50,402 bases of DNA from positions 1 through 50,402 of the forward strand of contig JACKPZ010000025.1 of NCBI GenBank assembly GCA_024233135.1. Direction: 5' to 3'. Below are positions 34,529-43,732 of the stretch, piece after piece (the first letter of the stretch is position 1; each line of letters begins with the position of its first letter). A model generated the notes under the pieces. That model worked only from the letters and a program-made list of their open reading frames with translations. It did no database searches and was not told where the DNA came from. The translations under genes were made by a program, and so were the position numbers. The DNA comes from Akkermansiaceae bacterium (GTDB taxonomy: Bacteria; Verrucomicrobiota; Verrucomicrobiia; Verrucomicrobiales; Akkermansiaceae).

Positions 34529-36598
34529 TCAAAAAGCCCACTCCACGCCCGCCCACAGGGATCGAGGGGCGGCGTAGCTGCGCAGGCCGTCGCTCGATAG
34601 GCCGGTCTGGATTTCCTCGTCGAGCAGGTTCTCGACCCTCACCTGATAGACGGCGGGGCCGTGCTGCCATCGCGCGCCGATCCGCACGCTGGTGAAATCC
34701 GGGATCGAACGGCTGGCCAGCGCGTCGTCGTAACGCGAGGCACCGTATTCGACGCCGGCGAAACAGGTGAGCGCGGCGGTGGCCCGCCACTCGCCGGACG
34801 CGATGCAGCGCAACTCCGGCGCCTGCGGGAACGGCTTGCCCTCCAACAACGGCTGCGCGGACGAGTCGGTGAACTCGGTATCCGTCCAGATGCCGCGCAG
34901 CGAGATGAGGAAACGCTCGTCGGGCTCCCAATCGACGCCGAGTTCCGCCCCCAGCACACGGGCTTCATCGACGTTGCGGCGGATCGATCCGCTGCCGCCC
35001 GGTGGCAGCGTGCCGAAGAGGGCGGAAATCTCCGCCGGATCGGTGACCGGCACATTGGCGATGGCATCGGAGATCCAGTGGTGGAACAGGGCGGCGTCCG
35101 CGCGCAACTGCTCGCAGGGTTCCCACACGAGGCCGCCTTCGACGTTGAAGAAACGCTCCGGATCGAGTCCCGGATTCGCCTCGGTGATGTCATCGCGGAC
35201 GCGGAAGGGGCGGTAGAGTTCGTTGAGTGTCGGCACTCGGAAACCGGTGCCGGCGGAAACCTGGGCTTCCAGCGTTTCGTGGAGCGCCTGCGTCAGCTCG
35301 ATCGCCGCGGACGGGTCGATGCCGTCGCGGTCCGGCGGGCGGTCCTCGCGGAGGAGCGAGCCGTCGCTGAGAGCGGTTTCGACGCGCTTGCCATCGCGCA
35401 GCCACCATGCGTCGAGCCGGGCGCTGGCATCGACGCGCGTGATCTCCGTCGCCCGCCATGCGGCCCCGGCGAAAATGCCGGCGATCGTTTGTTCCCCGCC
35501 CGCGATGCGGCGGCGAAAACCACCGGCGTCCTCGTGGGTGGCGCCATCGACGGCGCGGAGATCGGTCCCGGCGTGGAACGACCAGGCATCTCCCGCGTCC
35601 CAATTCATCGTGAAGGCACCGCCCGTGCCGGTGGACGGCACGTCGTATTGATCGAGCGCCACGGTTTCCGTCGCCCGGCCGGGGCCCACCGAGCTGAACA
35701 CGGACTCGAACTCGCGCCGCTGCTGCCAGACAAGCGCCTGCCACGGCGCGGCCCCGCCGTCCGAAGTGAGACGCAGGGACAGGTCGAATGCCTCGCTTGC
35801 ATTGCGTGATAGCTCGGTGCCGTTGCCGCGCTCTTCCTGGTAGTAGGAAAACGCGGGCTCCACCGTGAGTCCGGAAACCGGCCGCCACGCGAGCGAGACG
35901 TCCGCGCCGCCGAGGTCGATGTCGAGTTTGTCATCGACCGGCCCGCGCTGCGAGGCGTCGAGCGCATGGAAGCCGTCCGAGTGCAGGCCGAACGCGGAGA
36001 CGGCGGCCGAGAGCGTGGATTCTTCATTCGTCGCCTGGTGGACGAGCGCGCCTTGGATGGTCCCCTGGCTGCCGCCGCCGGCTGATAGAAACGTCCCGTT
36101 CGCAAAGGCCGGTCGGCGCGTCATCCGCACCACACCGGCGGGACTTTGGTTTCCCCACATCGCCGAGCGGGAGGAGGGAACGATGGTGACGGAGTCGAGA
36201 AGCGCCGGTTGATAGCGCGCCCAATAGACCCAGCCGCCGAAGGGATCGTTCTGCGGGATGCCGTCCAGAAGCACCAGCGTGCGCGAGGCGGCGGTGGCGC
36301 CGGTGTTGCGAAGGCTCACGCCGGCGGATGTCGGGTTGCCGAAAATCGACGTCTGGTTCCGATAGAGCGAGAACGACGGCTCGCGGGCGAGCAGTTCGTC
36401 GATCGTCCGCGGCGCCTCATCGCGGATCTCGTCCCGGCTCCACTCCTCCACCGCGGCGGGGGCCGCCGGATCGACGACCCGCCCGGTGAGGACCTGCATG
36501 GCGGGCAGTTCGATCGGTTCCTCCGCCGAAGACATCGCACATGCCGCCGCGAGCACGGCGCCGAGCCATGGCTCACAACGTGGCGAGGGAGACCTCAT
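34529..36598 (-). CDS. TonB-dependent outer-membrane receptor
   Basis: 689 residues from the ATG at 36598, which overlaps the MFS stop (ATGA). A Sec signal ends SSA. The plug domain (about 30-165) has RTIDELLAREPSFSLYRN, RTLVLLDGIPQNDPFG and AMWGNQSPAGVVRM. A 22-strand-type barrel follows and ends in aromatic Phe (WAGVEWAF), the BAM insertion signal. The substrate is unknown. Translational coupling to an inner-membrane NupG-like carrier suggests both import the same solute, perhaps a nucleoside or sugar. Confidence 0.92.
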   Translation of the reverse strand: MRSPSPRCEPWLGAVLAAACAMSSAEEPIELPAMQVLTGRVVDPAAPAAVEEWSRDEIRDEAPRTIDELLAREPSFSLYRNQTSIFGNPTSAGVSLRNTGATAASRTLVLLDGIPQNDPFGGWVYWARYQPALLDSVTIVPSSRSAMWGNQSPAGVVRMTRRPAFANGTFLSAGGGSQGTIQGALVHQATNEESTLSAAVSAFGLHSDGFHALDASQRGPVDDKLDIDLGGADVSLAWRPVSGLTVEPAFSYYQEERGNGTELSRNASEAFDLSLRLTSDGGAAPWQALVWQQRREFESVFSSVGPGRATETVALDQYDVPSTGTGGAFTMNWDAGDAWSFHAGTDLRAVDGATHEDAGGFRRRIAGGEQTIAGIFAGAAWRATEITRVDASARLDAWWLRDGKRVETALSDGSLLREDRPPDRDGIDPSAAIELTQALHETLEAQVSAGTGFRVPTLNELYRPFRVRDDITEANPGLDPERFFNVEGGLVWEPCEQLRADAALFHHWISDAIANVPVTDPAEISALFGTLPPGGSGSIRRNVDEARVLGAELGVDWEPDERFLISLRGIWTDTEFTDSSAQPLLEGKPFPQAPELRCIASGEWRATAALTCFAGVEYGASRYDDALASRSIPDFTSVRIGARWQHGPAVYQVRVENLLDEEIQTGLSSDGLRSYAAPRSLWAGVEWAF

Positions 36599-37989
36599 GA
36601 ACCGGTTTTCTCTTTCGAATCCGCACTGTGGTCGCGGAAGGCGATGGCGAAGATGACGAGGATCACGAAGGCCATGCCCGCCGGAAACAACCAGTATTGT
36701 TTCCAATCGATCATCGCCTTGCTCACGATCTCCGGGTCCACGCCTTCGGGATACCCCTTTCCGAACATGCCCGCCATGCCTTGCAGGAACGAAGGAGCGG
36801 TTTCCTCGCCCGCCGCGGTCTTGATGTTCTCCATGAGCGCCGTGTGGCCCGCCGGGTTGACGCCGTAGGCGCCGGCGGTGTTCGGCAGGGGAATGTTGGT
36901 GAACGGCCAGTTTCCTCCGAATGCCATGCGGAATCCGAAGAACATTCCGAGCCCCTGGGTGAGGAAAACCAGCAGACTCTGCGCCTGTCCACGGATCTGC
37001 GCGTTCGCCTTCTTGTCGGTGTAAATGAATCCGGTGACGAAGAAGAAGTCATAACAAACACCGTGAAGCGCGACACCAAGCAGGAGCATCCAAGCGATCT
37101 GCTCGGGCGCGCCGAAAGCAAACAGGGCGTAGCGCGCCACCCAGCAGCCCATGCCGACGAGCAGCATCCATTTCACCCCGAGCTTCCGGAAGAAGAACGG
37201 AATGAGGATCATGAAGAAGATCTCGGACATCTGACCGAGGGTCATCGTCGAAGCCGCCTGTTTGAAACCAGCCGCGCCGAGGAAAGCGGAAGTCTGGCCG
37301 TAGTAGTACGCGAGCGGGATGCAAATCAGCATCGAGCAGACGGCGAACACGAGGAACGGCGGGTTTTTCAGAAGTTTCAGGGCATCCAGCATCATCAAAG
37401 ACCCCATGTCGATCGGCTTGCCGGCGGCCGGCGGCGGCGTGTGGGGCAGGGTGAAACTGTATGCGCCGAGCAAGAGGCTCGACACCGCGCCAAGCCAGAA
37501 GATGTTGAGCGACGCGGACCATCCGACGAGTCCGAGACCCAGGCCCGCCGCGATCCATCCGATCGTTCCCCAGACGCGCGCCTTCGGGAACAAATCCTGC
37601 GGGAGATGGGCGAAGACGATCGAATTCCCGAGTCCGAGCGTCGGCATGTAACAAAGCATATATGCGATCATCAGCCAGACGAGCTGCCCACCCACCGAGG
37701 CACCGCGCGGCGCGATCACCGCCATGTAGCACATGATGGCGCCACCGACCAACATGAGCACACCCATGACCCGCTCCGAAGAAAACAGCCGATCGGCGAT
37801 CAGACCGAGGAACAAGGGAGCGAAGATCGCGGCGATCGGTGCGCTTTCATACGCGCCGCCGATGAAATCACCGAGGTCATTGCTGCCCATCGCCAGTGAA
37901 AGGGTGGCGAACCACGCCCCCCAGGCGAAGAACTGGAGGAACATCATGATCGAGAGGCGGACGAGGACGGAACGGGACGACGGTGACAT
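36595..37989 (-). CDS. MFS transporter, NupG-like (nucleoside:H+ symporter family)
   Basis: 464 residues from the ATG at 37989 (MSPSSRSVLVRLSIMMF); the frame extends to 38061 without family resemblance. About twelve transmembrane helices are visible. FLQFFAWGAWFATL, YESAPIAAIFAPLFLGLIAD and YYYGQTSAFLG match the nucleoside permease branch, which in this phylum also includes sugar carriers. First gene of the uptake cluster, coupled to the TonB receptor by a 4-bp overlap. Confidence 0.9.
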   Translation of the reverse strand: MSPSSRSVLVRLSIMMFLQFFAWGAWFATLSLAMGSNDLGDFIGGAYESAPIAAIFAPLFLGLIADRLFSSERVMGVLMLVGGAIMCYMAVIAPRGASVGGQLVWLMIAYMLCYMPTLGLGNSIVFAHLPQDLFPKARVWGTIGWIAAGLGLGLVGWSASLNIFWLGAVSSLLLGAYSFTLPHTPPPAAGKPIDMGSLMMLDALKLLKNPPFLVFAVCSMLICIPLAYYYGQTSAFLGAAGFKQAASTMTLGQMSEIFFMILIPFFFRKLGVKWMLLVGMGCWVARYALFAFGAPEQIAWMLLLGVALHGVCYDFFFVTGFIYTDKKANAQIRGQAQSLLVFLTQGLGMFFGFRMAFGGNWPFTNIPLPNTAGAYGVNPAGHTALMENIKTAAGEETAPSFLQGMAGMFGKGYPEGVDPEIVSKAMIDWKQYWLFPAGMAFVILVIFAIAFRDHSADSKEKTGS

Positions 37990-38101
37990 GGCGGGTTCTG
38001 TTACGGAAAAACGATGGGTTTGTTTCACCCGCATCCCAGCCAAGCGGCGGAGGGCTGGCAAGGCGGGAATTGTTGGGAAACCGCCCTTCCGCAGCCGTTT
38101 C

Positions 38102-39481
38102 TCACAGGAACTTCCCGGGGTTCAGCAGGCCGCCGGGGTCGAGCGCGTGTTTGAGCGCCTGGTGGGTGTCGAAGGAGACCTCGCCGACGGCCTGGAGCAG
38201 CCAGCGTTTCTTGGCGAGGCCGACGCCGTGTTCGCCGGTGATCGCCCCGCCCTGCTCGAGCACCCAGGTGAAGAGCAGGTCGAGCGCGTGGTCGGCGCGT
38301 TTCTTCACCTCCGGGTCCTGATAGTCGCCAACCATCAGGTTGGTGTGGATGTTGCCATCGCCGGCGTGGCCGAAACAAGCGACCGGGATGCCGGTATCCT
38401 GTTGGAGTTTCTTCGCGAACTCCACGAGCGCGACGAGTTTCGAGCGCGGCACGACGATGTCCTCGTTGAGCTTGGTGAGCCCGGTGTCGCGCAGGGAGAA
38501 GGAAAACTCGCGCCGCAGTTTCCAGATCCGCTCGCAGGATTCCTCGTCCGGCGCGCGCTCGATGAACGAAGCGCCGAGCTCCGTTAGAAGCCGGTGGAGT
38601 TCGTCGATTTCCGACGCCACCGCGGCGGGACGTCCGTCGACCTCGACGATCAGGTGCGCGTCACCCGGCGGAAACACGTCGGCGCCGAGGCGCTTGCGCG
38701 CGGCGTCCAGCGTGAAGGTGTCGGTGATTTCCAAGGCGGACGGCAGGTGGCCGGCGTTGAGGATCTCCTGCACGGCGGCGGCGGCCATGGGAAACCCGGG
38801 GAAGATCGCCGCCAGCATCGCGCGGGAGGCGGGCTTCGGGATGATCCGCAGCGTCGCCTCGGTGACCACGCCGAGCATGCCTTCGGAGCCGGTGAACATG
38901 CCGACGAGGTCGAAGCCCGTCTTGTTCTTGTGCAGGCGGCCGCCGGTGCGCAGCACCTTGCCGTCGGCGAGCACGACTTCGAGGCCGAGCACGTAGTTGC
39001 GCGTGACTCCGTATTTCAAACAACGCGGGCCGCCGGCGTTGGTCGCGATGTTGCCGCCGATCGAGCAGTCCTTCAGCGACGCCGGATCCGGCGGGTACTC
39101 CCAACCGACCTCGCGCGCGGCGTCCTGCAGGTCGCCGGTGATCACGCCCGGCTGCACGATCGCCACGCCGTCTTCGGGAAACACGCCGAGGATGCGGTTC
39201 ATCCGCATCACCGAGAGCGCGATGCCGCCGAGCACCGGCACGCAACCGCCGACGTAGCCGTAACCCGCGCCACGGGTGGTCACCGGGATCTCGCGCTCGC
39301 TCGCGAAACGCAGGACCGCCGAGACATCCGACGTCGATTCCGCGAAGACCACCGCATCCGGCGGGTGGCTGGCCGACCACTTGTCTCCCGCGTGCGCGTC
39401 GAGCGCGGCAGGCGCGGCGCTCACCTTGTCCGGCCCGAGCAGCTTGACGAGGGCGGGAAACCAGTCGGGTGTCGTGTTCAT
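38102..39481 (-). CDS. glcD: FAD-linked glycolate/D-lactate oxidase subunit (GlcD-type)
   Basis: 459 residues, cytoplasmic. The FAD_binding_4 domain has TTRGAGYGYVGGCVPVLGGI and DCSIGGNIATNAGGPRCLKY. The FAD-oxidase C-terminal domain has CFGHAGDGNIHTNLM and GGAITGEHGVGLAKK, whose His residues bind substrate and flavin. It oxidises a 2-hydroxyacid such as glycolate or D-lactate. The partner subunits GlcE and GlcF are not encoded here. It lies 36 bp after the NPPY methyltransferase and 112 bp before the MFS gene, all on the reverse strand. Confidence 0.9.
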   Translation of the reverse strand: MNTTPDWFPALVKLLGPDKVSAAPAALDAHAGDKWSASHPPDAVVFAESTSDVSAVLRFASEREIPVTTRGAGYGYVGGCVPVLGGIALSVMRMNRILGVFPEDGVAIVQPGVITGDLQDAAREVGWEYPPDPASLKDCSIGGNIATNAGGPRCLKYGVTRNYVLGLEVVLADGKVLRTGGRLHKNKTGFDLVGMFTGSEGMLGVVTEATLRIIPKPASRAMLAAIFPGFPMAAAAVQEILNAGHLPSALEITDTFTLDAARKRLGADVFPPGDAHLIVEVDGRPAAVASEIDELHRLLTELGASFIERAPDEESCERIWKLRREFSFSLRDTGLTKLNEDIVVPRSKLVALVEFAKKLQQDTGIPVACFGHAGDGNIHTNLMVGDYQDPEVKKRADHALDLLFTWVLEQGGAITGEHGVGLAKKRWLLQAVGEVSFDTHQALKHALDPGGLLNPGKFL

Positions 39482-39517
39482 GCGGCCCGGGCAGGGTCGC
39501 GGCGACGCGGGCGCCCG

Positions 39518-41011
39518 TCAATCCCGCACCGTGCCCGCGGGCACCAGCATGCCGTGGGAAACGAGTTCCCTCACCAAGTTCCGGATGCGGTCCGGCAGGT
39601 CGGTCATCGCGGAGAATTCCGGCTTGGCCCGGATCTCCCGGACCATCTCCGCCGGCGCCCGTCCGGCGCGGCAGAGCTCCAGCAGGCGCAGGATGTTCTC
39701 ATCCACCTGGCCGTCGTAGGAAAGCCGCGACGGGCTGGTGAGCCGGATCGTCCGGCGTGCCCAGCCGTCTTCGAGGGCCATCACCACCTCGGCCTTCGCT
39801 CCGTCCGGCACGTGGAAACGGGTTTCCAACAGGTCGTGCCCACCCGCCAGCCAGGTCTCGTTGCCGACGATCCGCAGGAGTTCATCACCGGCCCGCGCAT
39901 GGATCCCCTCGGCGGCCCGGCTCTCGGTGCGCGTCCACTCGCCGCCGGGCTCGCATTTCTGGATCACCATGAAGCCACCGCTCACCCGCCGCACGTCGTG
40001 GGCGCGGTAATGAGCAAGCCAACGCCGGATCTCATCGGCCGCGGCGTGTTCGTTGCGGAAGCGTTGGTCGCTGGATATCCACTTCCATGCGTAGTCCGCC
40101 GGACTCGAACAATCGGACTGGAAGATCCAGCGCCGGGTCCCGACCGGATCCACCCACGAAAGGGGCGTGTCCGGCCAGTCGTCGTCGGTCCGGTGGCACC
40201 AGTTGAGAAGCACCACCGCGATCCCGCCGGGCGCGAGATAGGCGGGCAGCTCGCGCAGCAGCCGCGCGCAGATCGGATCCCCTTCCGGGCTTTCCTTGAA
40301 CACCATGTTTCCTCCCGGCGACTGGACGTAGGGCGGATTGGCAACAATCAGGTCGAAGGACTCACCGGCCACGGTTGAAAATCCATCGCCCTGCCGGAAA
40401 TCGATCCCCTCCACGCCGGCGAGGCGGGCGGAGAAGCGGCCGAGCTCAAGCGCACGACCGTTGAGATCGGTGGCGACCACCGGCAACCCGGCCCGGACCA
40501 ACTGTCCGGACAGCCAGCCGATCCCACAGGCGAGTTCGAGCACCCGGCCGTCCACCGGCGGAGTGAGCGACCGCAACAAGACACTCGATGGGCCAACCCC
40601 CATCACATAGTCGTCCGCATCCTCGCCCTGGCGGCGCAGCAGGTCGCAAGCGACCCAGCCGTGGGCGACCGGCAGGATCTGATAGAGCGACCGCACCCTG
40701 CCCTCGCCTGCGGTGAGGAATCCGAGATCCAGGAGCCCGTGGATCGACTCCCCGAGCGCGTGCAGGGCGTCTTCTCCATCGATCGCGTCTCCCAGCGTGA
40801 ACAAACGGATCAACGAATCGACGGCGCTGCCCGCGGGCGCGTGCGAGAGCAACGCGGCACGGGGCACCTCCGAGCGCAGCCAATGCTCGGGAAGTCCGAG
40901 CGTTTCGAGCGCCTCCTTGTGGAAGCCGCCCTTGCGGAGCGCCTTGCGCAGCGGCGCGGGATCCCACGCTTCGAGATTCGGAAACAGGCGGGCGGATTCC
41001 ACGGTGTTCAT
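39518..41011 (-). CDS. NPPY-motif SAM methyltransferase (PrmC/HemK-like core)
   Basis: 497 residues from the ATG at 41011, which overlaps the preceding stop (ATGA). Residues of about 1-140 are a helical N-terminal domain. The SAM-binding core has RVLELACGIGWLSGQLVRAG, ATDLNGRALELGRFSA and VANPPYVQSP, the NPPY motif of enzymes that methylate an amide or exocyclic amine. A C-terminal domain of about 180 residues follows. True PrmC is shorter and methylates release factors; this longer form resembles DUF7059-type methyltransferases. The target is unknown. It is coupled to two exported Hcp-like genes, which is unexpected. Confidence 0.85.
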   Translation of the reverse strand: MNTVESARLFPNLEAWDPAPLRKALRKGGFHKEALETLGLPEHWLRSEVPRAALLSHAPAGSAVDSLIRLFTLGDAIDGEDALHALGESIHGLLDLGFLTAGEGRVRSLYQILPVAHGWVACDLLRRQGEDADDYVMGVGPSSVLLRSLTPPVDGRVLELACGIGWLSGQLVRAGLPVVATDLNGRALELGRFSARLAGVEGIDFRQGDGFSTVAGESFDLIVANPPYVQSPGGNMVFKESPEGDPICARLLRELPAYLAPGGIAVVLLNWCHRTDDDWPDTPLSWVDPVGTRRWIFQSDCSSPADYAWKWISSDQRFRNEHAAADEIRRWLAHYRAHDVRRVSGGFMVIQKCEPGGEWTRTESRAAEGIHARAGDELLRIVGNETWLAGGHDLLETRFHVPDGAKAEVVMALEDGWARRTIRLTSPSRLSYDGQVDENILRLLELCRAGRAPAEMVREIRAKPEFSAMTDLPDRIRNLVRELVSHGMLVPAGTVRD

Positions 41012-41925
41012 TGAGGCCGCACCCGATAGAATCCGGTGGTTCCGCCGGTCGCAATGGTTTCCGTGCAGGTCGCTCCGGTGGCGGTGACCGTGCGCAGCGC
41101 GGCGAACGGCGTCACGAGGTCCGGACTCCATTCCACCACATAGGTTTTTCCCTCGATGCTGTTCCACTCGAGTTCGGCGGACCCGGGAGTCTCCGGAAGA
41201 GGAGTGAGTGTCGCCTTGAAAAACGAAGTGCCCGACCGAGGATCGGTGCCGAGCCGGAATTCGTCGATGTTGCGGAGGCCGTCGCCATCGAGGTCGGAGC
41301 CCGCATCGTCGGTGCCGACGGACAGGCCGTTGGAGGATTCCCATTCGTCCGGCATCCCGTCCATGTCGGTGTCCGCCGTGCCCGCGCCGGAACTCGCCTG
41401 GTCCGTCGCGAGATCATAATCGGCATACGACGAGTCGCGGTTTTCCTCGAACCAGGTGTAAGTGATCTTGGTGAAATTGAGGGCGAACGTCTCCAACAGG
41501 ACCGTCCCGTCGTTCATCGAGTTCGAGAACGAGGACACCATGACATTCTTCAACAGGACCCGGACCAGCGGGCGGTTCGCATCCGCATGCAGGTCGAGCG
41601 TCACTTCCGGATAGGAGGGACCTCCCACCGCCGACTTGAACAACAGAGGGCTCGCGACATCGACGGATTTACCGAGCGTCACTCCGGGAAGCACCGGCTT
41701 TGACACAGTGAACTCGCCAGCGCCCGGATCCCAAACCATGGCCCTCGCGGCACCGAATTCAAACGAGTCGATTTCGATCCATCCTTCGTGCCCGCCGCTG
41801 GTCGCGCCACCCGGAATGGCACCATCGAAATCGAGCCATCCCAAGGTGCCGGCCCGCGCCGCGCAGCCTGCGAGCAACGCGGAGGCGGCCAACCACCGCG
41901 CGGATGATGCAAGGGTCCGGCCCAT
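41008..41925 (-). CDS. Exported Hcp-fold protein with calcium-binding TSP3 repeats
   Basis: 305 residues from the ATG at 41925 (MGRTLASSARWLAAS), 1 bp after the upstream gene. The signal ends LLAGC, a good lipobox, so it is probably a lipoprotein. Residues of about 27-175 match the T6SS tube protein Hcp: VDVASPLLFKSAVGGPSYPE, LVRVLLKNVMVSSFS and ALNFTKITYTW. Then come thrombospondin type-3-like repeats (DTDMDGMPDEW, DLDGDGLRNIDEF) and a C-terminal beta module ending YRVRP, common in Verrucomicrobial surface proteins. No other T6SS genes are nearby. Confidence 0.87.
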   Translation of the reverse strand: MGRTLASSARWLAASALLAGCAARAGTLGWLDFDGAIPGGATSGGHEGWIEIDSFEFGAARAMVWDPGAGEFTVSKPVLPGVTLGKSVDVASPLLFKSAVGGPSYPEVTLDLHADANRPLVRVLLKNVMVSSFSNSMNDGTVLLETFALNFTKITYTWFEENRDSSYADYDLATDQASSGAGTADTDMDGMPDEWESSNGLSVGTDDAGSDLDGDGLRNIDEFRLGTDPRSGTSFFKATLTPLPETPGSAELEWNSIEGKTYVVEWSPDLVTPFAALRTVTATGATCTETIATGGTTGFYRVRPQ

Positions 41926-41926
41926 C

Positions 41927-42508
41927 TCAAAAGGTCTTGCCGGTGGCCAGGTTGAAACCACCGGATATGGTCGCCGTCACCGCACCGTTCTTTTCGTCGA
42001 GCTTGAGAAACTCGACATTGATCTTGGCGAAGTTGAGCGTGATCCTCTCCTCCGTTTCCCCGGTGTCTGTATCGGCGCTGACGTTCTGCGAGCTCACCAT
42101 CACGTCCGAGAGGGTGATCCGATAGAACACCTTGTCGCCATAGGGCTTCCCCGCGGTGACCAGCTCCAGGGTCACCGTACCAATGGACTCGCCTGCCACG
42201 GCATTCAGGAACAGCGGCGGTGACGCGGAATCGACCTTCTTGACAAACGTCAGTTCACTGACGGTCGGATTGCTGGCCTCGCGATTGGTAGAGCCGCCTG
42301 ACGGGGTCGCGACGTTCCGGCTCGCACCCCACGAAACCGACTCCACATCGATCCAACCGTCACGACCCTCCGCGACCGCCTCGCCTTCGATGTCTCCGAT
42401 CTTGATGTAGCCGGTGAACGCACCTTCGGCATGGGGAGCGAACAGGGTGACGGCAGGTGGCACCAACGCGAGGGTCTTGGACAGGCGGGACGGGCGAAGC
42501 GGTCTCAT
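41927..42508 (-). CDS. Exported Hcp-fold protein
   Basis: 193 residues with a Sec signal (about 1-29, ending AEG) and then a single Hcp domain: GYIKIGDIEGEAVAEGRDGW, VDSASPPLFLNAVAGESIGT, YRITLSDVMVSSQN and ITLNFAKINVEF. Classical Hcp is cytoplasmic and unsigned; the signal peptide makes T6SS assembly unlikely. The next gene on the same strand encodes a larger Hcp-fold paralogue, so the two may form mixed rings or tubes outside the inner membrane. The Shine-Dalgarno sequence lies in a leader hairpin. Confidence 0.88.
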   Translation of the reverse strand: MRPLRPSRLSKTLALVPPAVTLFAPHAEGAFTGYIKIGDIEGEAVAEGRDGWIDVESVSWGASRNVATPSGGSTNREASNPTVSELTFVKKVDSASPPLFLNAVAGESIGTVTLELVTAGKPYGDKVFYRITLSDVMVSSQNVSADTDTGETEERITLNFAKINVEFLKLDEKNGAVTATISGGFNLATGKTF

Positions 42509-42515
42509 GAAGAGC

Positions 42516-42536
42516 AGCCCCTACACCAAAGGGGCT
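42516..42536 (-). promoter_or_regulatory. Leader hairpin enclosing the RBS of the exported Hcp gene
   Basis: On the reverse strand, AGCCCCT-TTGGTGT-AGGGGCT forms a 7-bp stem. The right arm contains AGGGG, the likely Shine-Dalgarno sequence, nine bases before the ATG at 42508. The stem would hide it from the ribosome when folded. Confidence 0.5.
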
Positions 42537-42583
42537 TTGGATGTCAACGCGGCCGGAGAATCCGCTGAGCCTTGGGAGCCGGT

Positions 42584-43714
42584 TTAAAACGGGTCGCCGG
42601 TTTCGTCCACCGGTTCGATGCCGAGCCGCCGGGCGGTGGCGGCGACTTGTTTCGTCAGTTCACCGGGGCCGACACCCTTGAACAAGTGGGTCTCGCGGGC
42701 GGCGGCGGGTTTCACGCCGCGGCGCAGGGCGTCGAGATAGGCGGCGAGCGGCGCGCCGTTTTCCCGTTGGATGAAATGCCATGTGGCGAGGGCAGCGGAG
42801 TTATAGAGATCGTAGGCGCGTTCGCGTTTCACGGCGGCGTTCCAATCGTGGAGGTCCATGGCCATCAGCTCGCCCGGCGGGATGAGCCGTAGGTTGCGTT
42901 CGTTTTTCGACGGCTGCCACTTGAGCAGGTAGTCGCGCATGCCGGCGCCGGGTGGCTGGAGCGTGTAGGTGCCGTTGGCGTAGGGCAGCGAGGCGATGAA
43001 CTCGGCGATGCCTTCGGAAACCCACAGAGGCAGACGGCGGTGCCATGGCGCCATGAGCTGGTGGACGACCTCGTGTTTCAGGATGAAGAGGCTCCGGCGG
43101 TGATCGAGCCGGAGCACGCCGTCCTTTTCCTCGATGCCGAGGTTCGGCAGCAGCACGAGCATGCGGCGCGTGCGGCCGTCGTAGTGACCGCCGCTGCCGT
43201 TGATGCCGCCGGCCGCGGCGTAGCCCGCGCGGTCGCGGAACAAATGCACCCGGTAGCGCTCGCGCTCGCCGCCGCCGTGAAACCCGAGCGGGATCGCGAT
43301 GAGCGCCGCGCGCGTGGCTTCAAGCACGGTGGCGATGTCGTTGGCCGCGGAGGCCGGCAGTTTCAGGTCCGACCCGATGATGAAATGCGGGCTCTGATAG
43401 AGAAACACTCCTTCTTCCTCGCCCGTGAAACGCGCCTCCCGCGCCGGTGCGGCGGCTTGTTTCGGCCACTTCGCCAGTCGTTGCGGCAGCACGAGCGGAT
43501 GCCGGCGGTCCTCACGCCACGCGCGGATGGTCCGCGCGTCGTCATCCGTTAGAAGCGACAACGGGACGACGACCGGCGTTTTCTCCGTGCGGGTGAAGGT
43601 GGCGCGCAGACCGTCGGCGGCGACGAGTTCGGCATCGAACACGCGGCCGTCGCGCATCGTCCAGCCGTGGCACGCCATCGTCGCGGCCAGCAGGATGGCG
43701 GCGGGACGTTTCAT
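42584..43714 (-). CDS. Exported gluzincin-like metalloprotease with SHD1-like N-terminus
   Basis: 376 residues from the ATG at 43714, with a Sec signal. Residues of about 18-70 (WTMRDGRVFDAELVAADGLR, then PLSLLTDDDARTIRAW) resemble SHD1. The catalytic part has KHEVVHQLMAP (H214, E215, H218) and, 20 residues on, SEGIAEFI (E238 as third zinc ligand), as in DUF1570 and MA-clan peptidases. It probably cleaves protein in the periplasm or outside the cell. Single gene, with an inverted-repeat element just upstream. Confidence 0.83.
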   Translation of the reverse strand: MKRPAAILLAATMACHGWTMRDGRVFDAELVAADGLRATFTRTEKTPVVVPLSLLTDDDARTIRAWREDRRHPLVLPQRLAKWPKQAAAPAREARFTGEEEGVFLYQSPHFIIGSDLKLPASAANDIATVLEATRAALIAIPLGFHGGGERERYRVHLFRDRAGYAAAGGINGSGGHYDGRTRRMLVLLPNLGIEEKDGVLRLDHRRSLFILKHEVVHQLMAPWHRRLPLWVSEGIAEFIASLPYANGTYTLQPPGAGMRDYLLKWQPSKNERNLRLIPPGELMAMDLHDWNAAVKRERAYDLYNSAALATWHFIQRENGAPLAAYLDALRRGVKPAAARETHLFKGVGPGELTKQVAATARRLGIEPVDETGDPF

Positions 43715-43732
43715 CCTACAATGGAGAATCGA

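Noticed and set aside
41012..41344. N-terminal extension of the NPPY methyltransferase
   Set aside because: Arg/His-rich shadow of the Hcp-fold gene; the ATG at 41011 overlapping the upstream stop is the natural start.
41008..42508. Evidence of a type VI secretion locus
   Set aside because: Only Hcp-fold genes with export signals are present; no TssB/C, ClpV, VgrG or baseplate genes.
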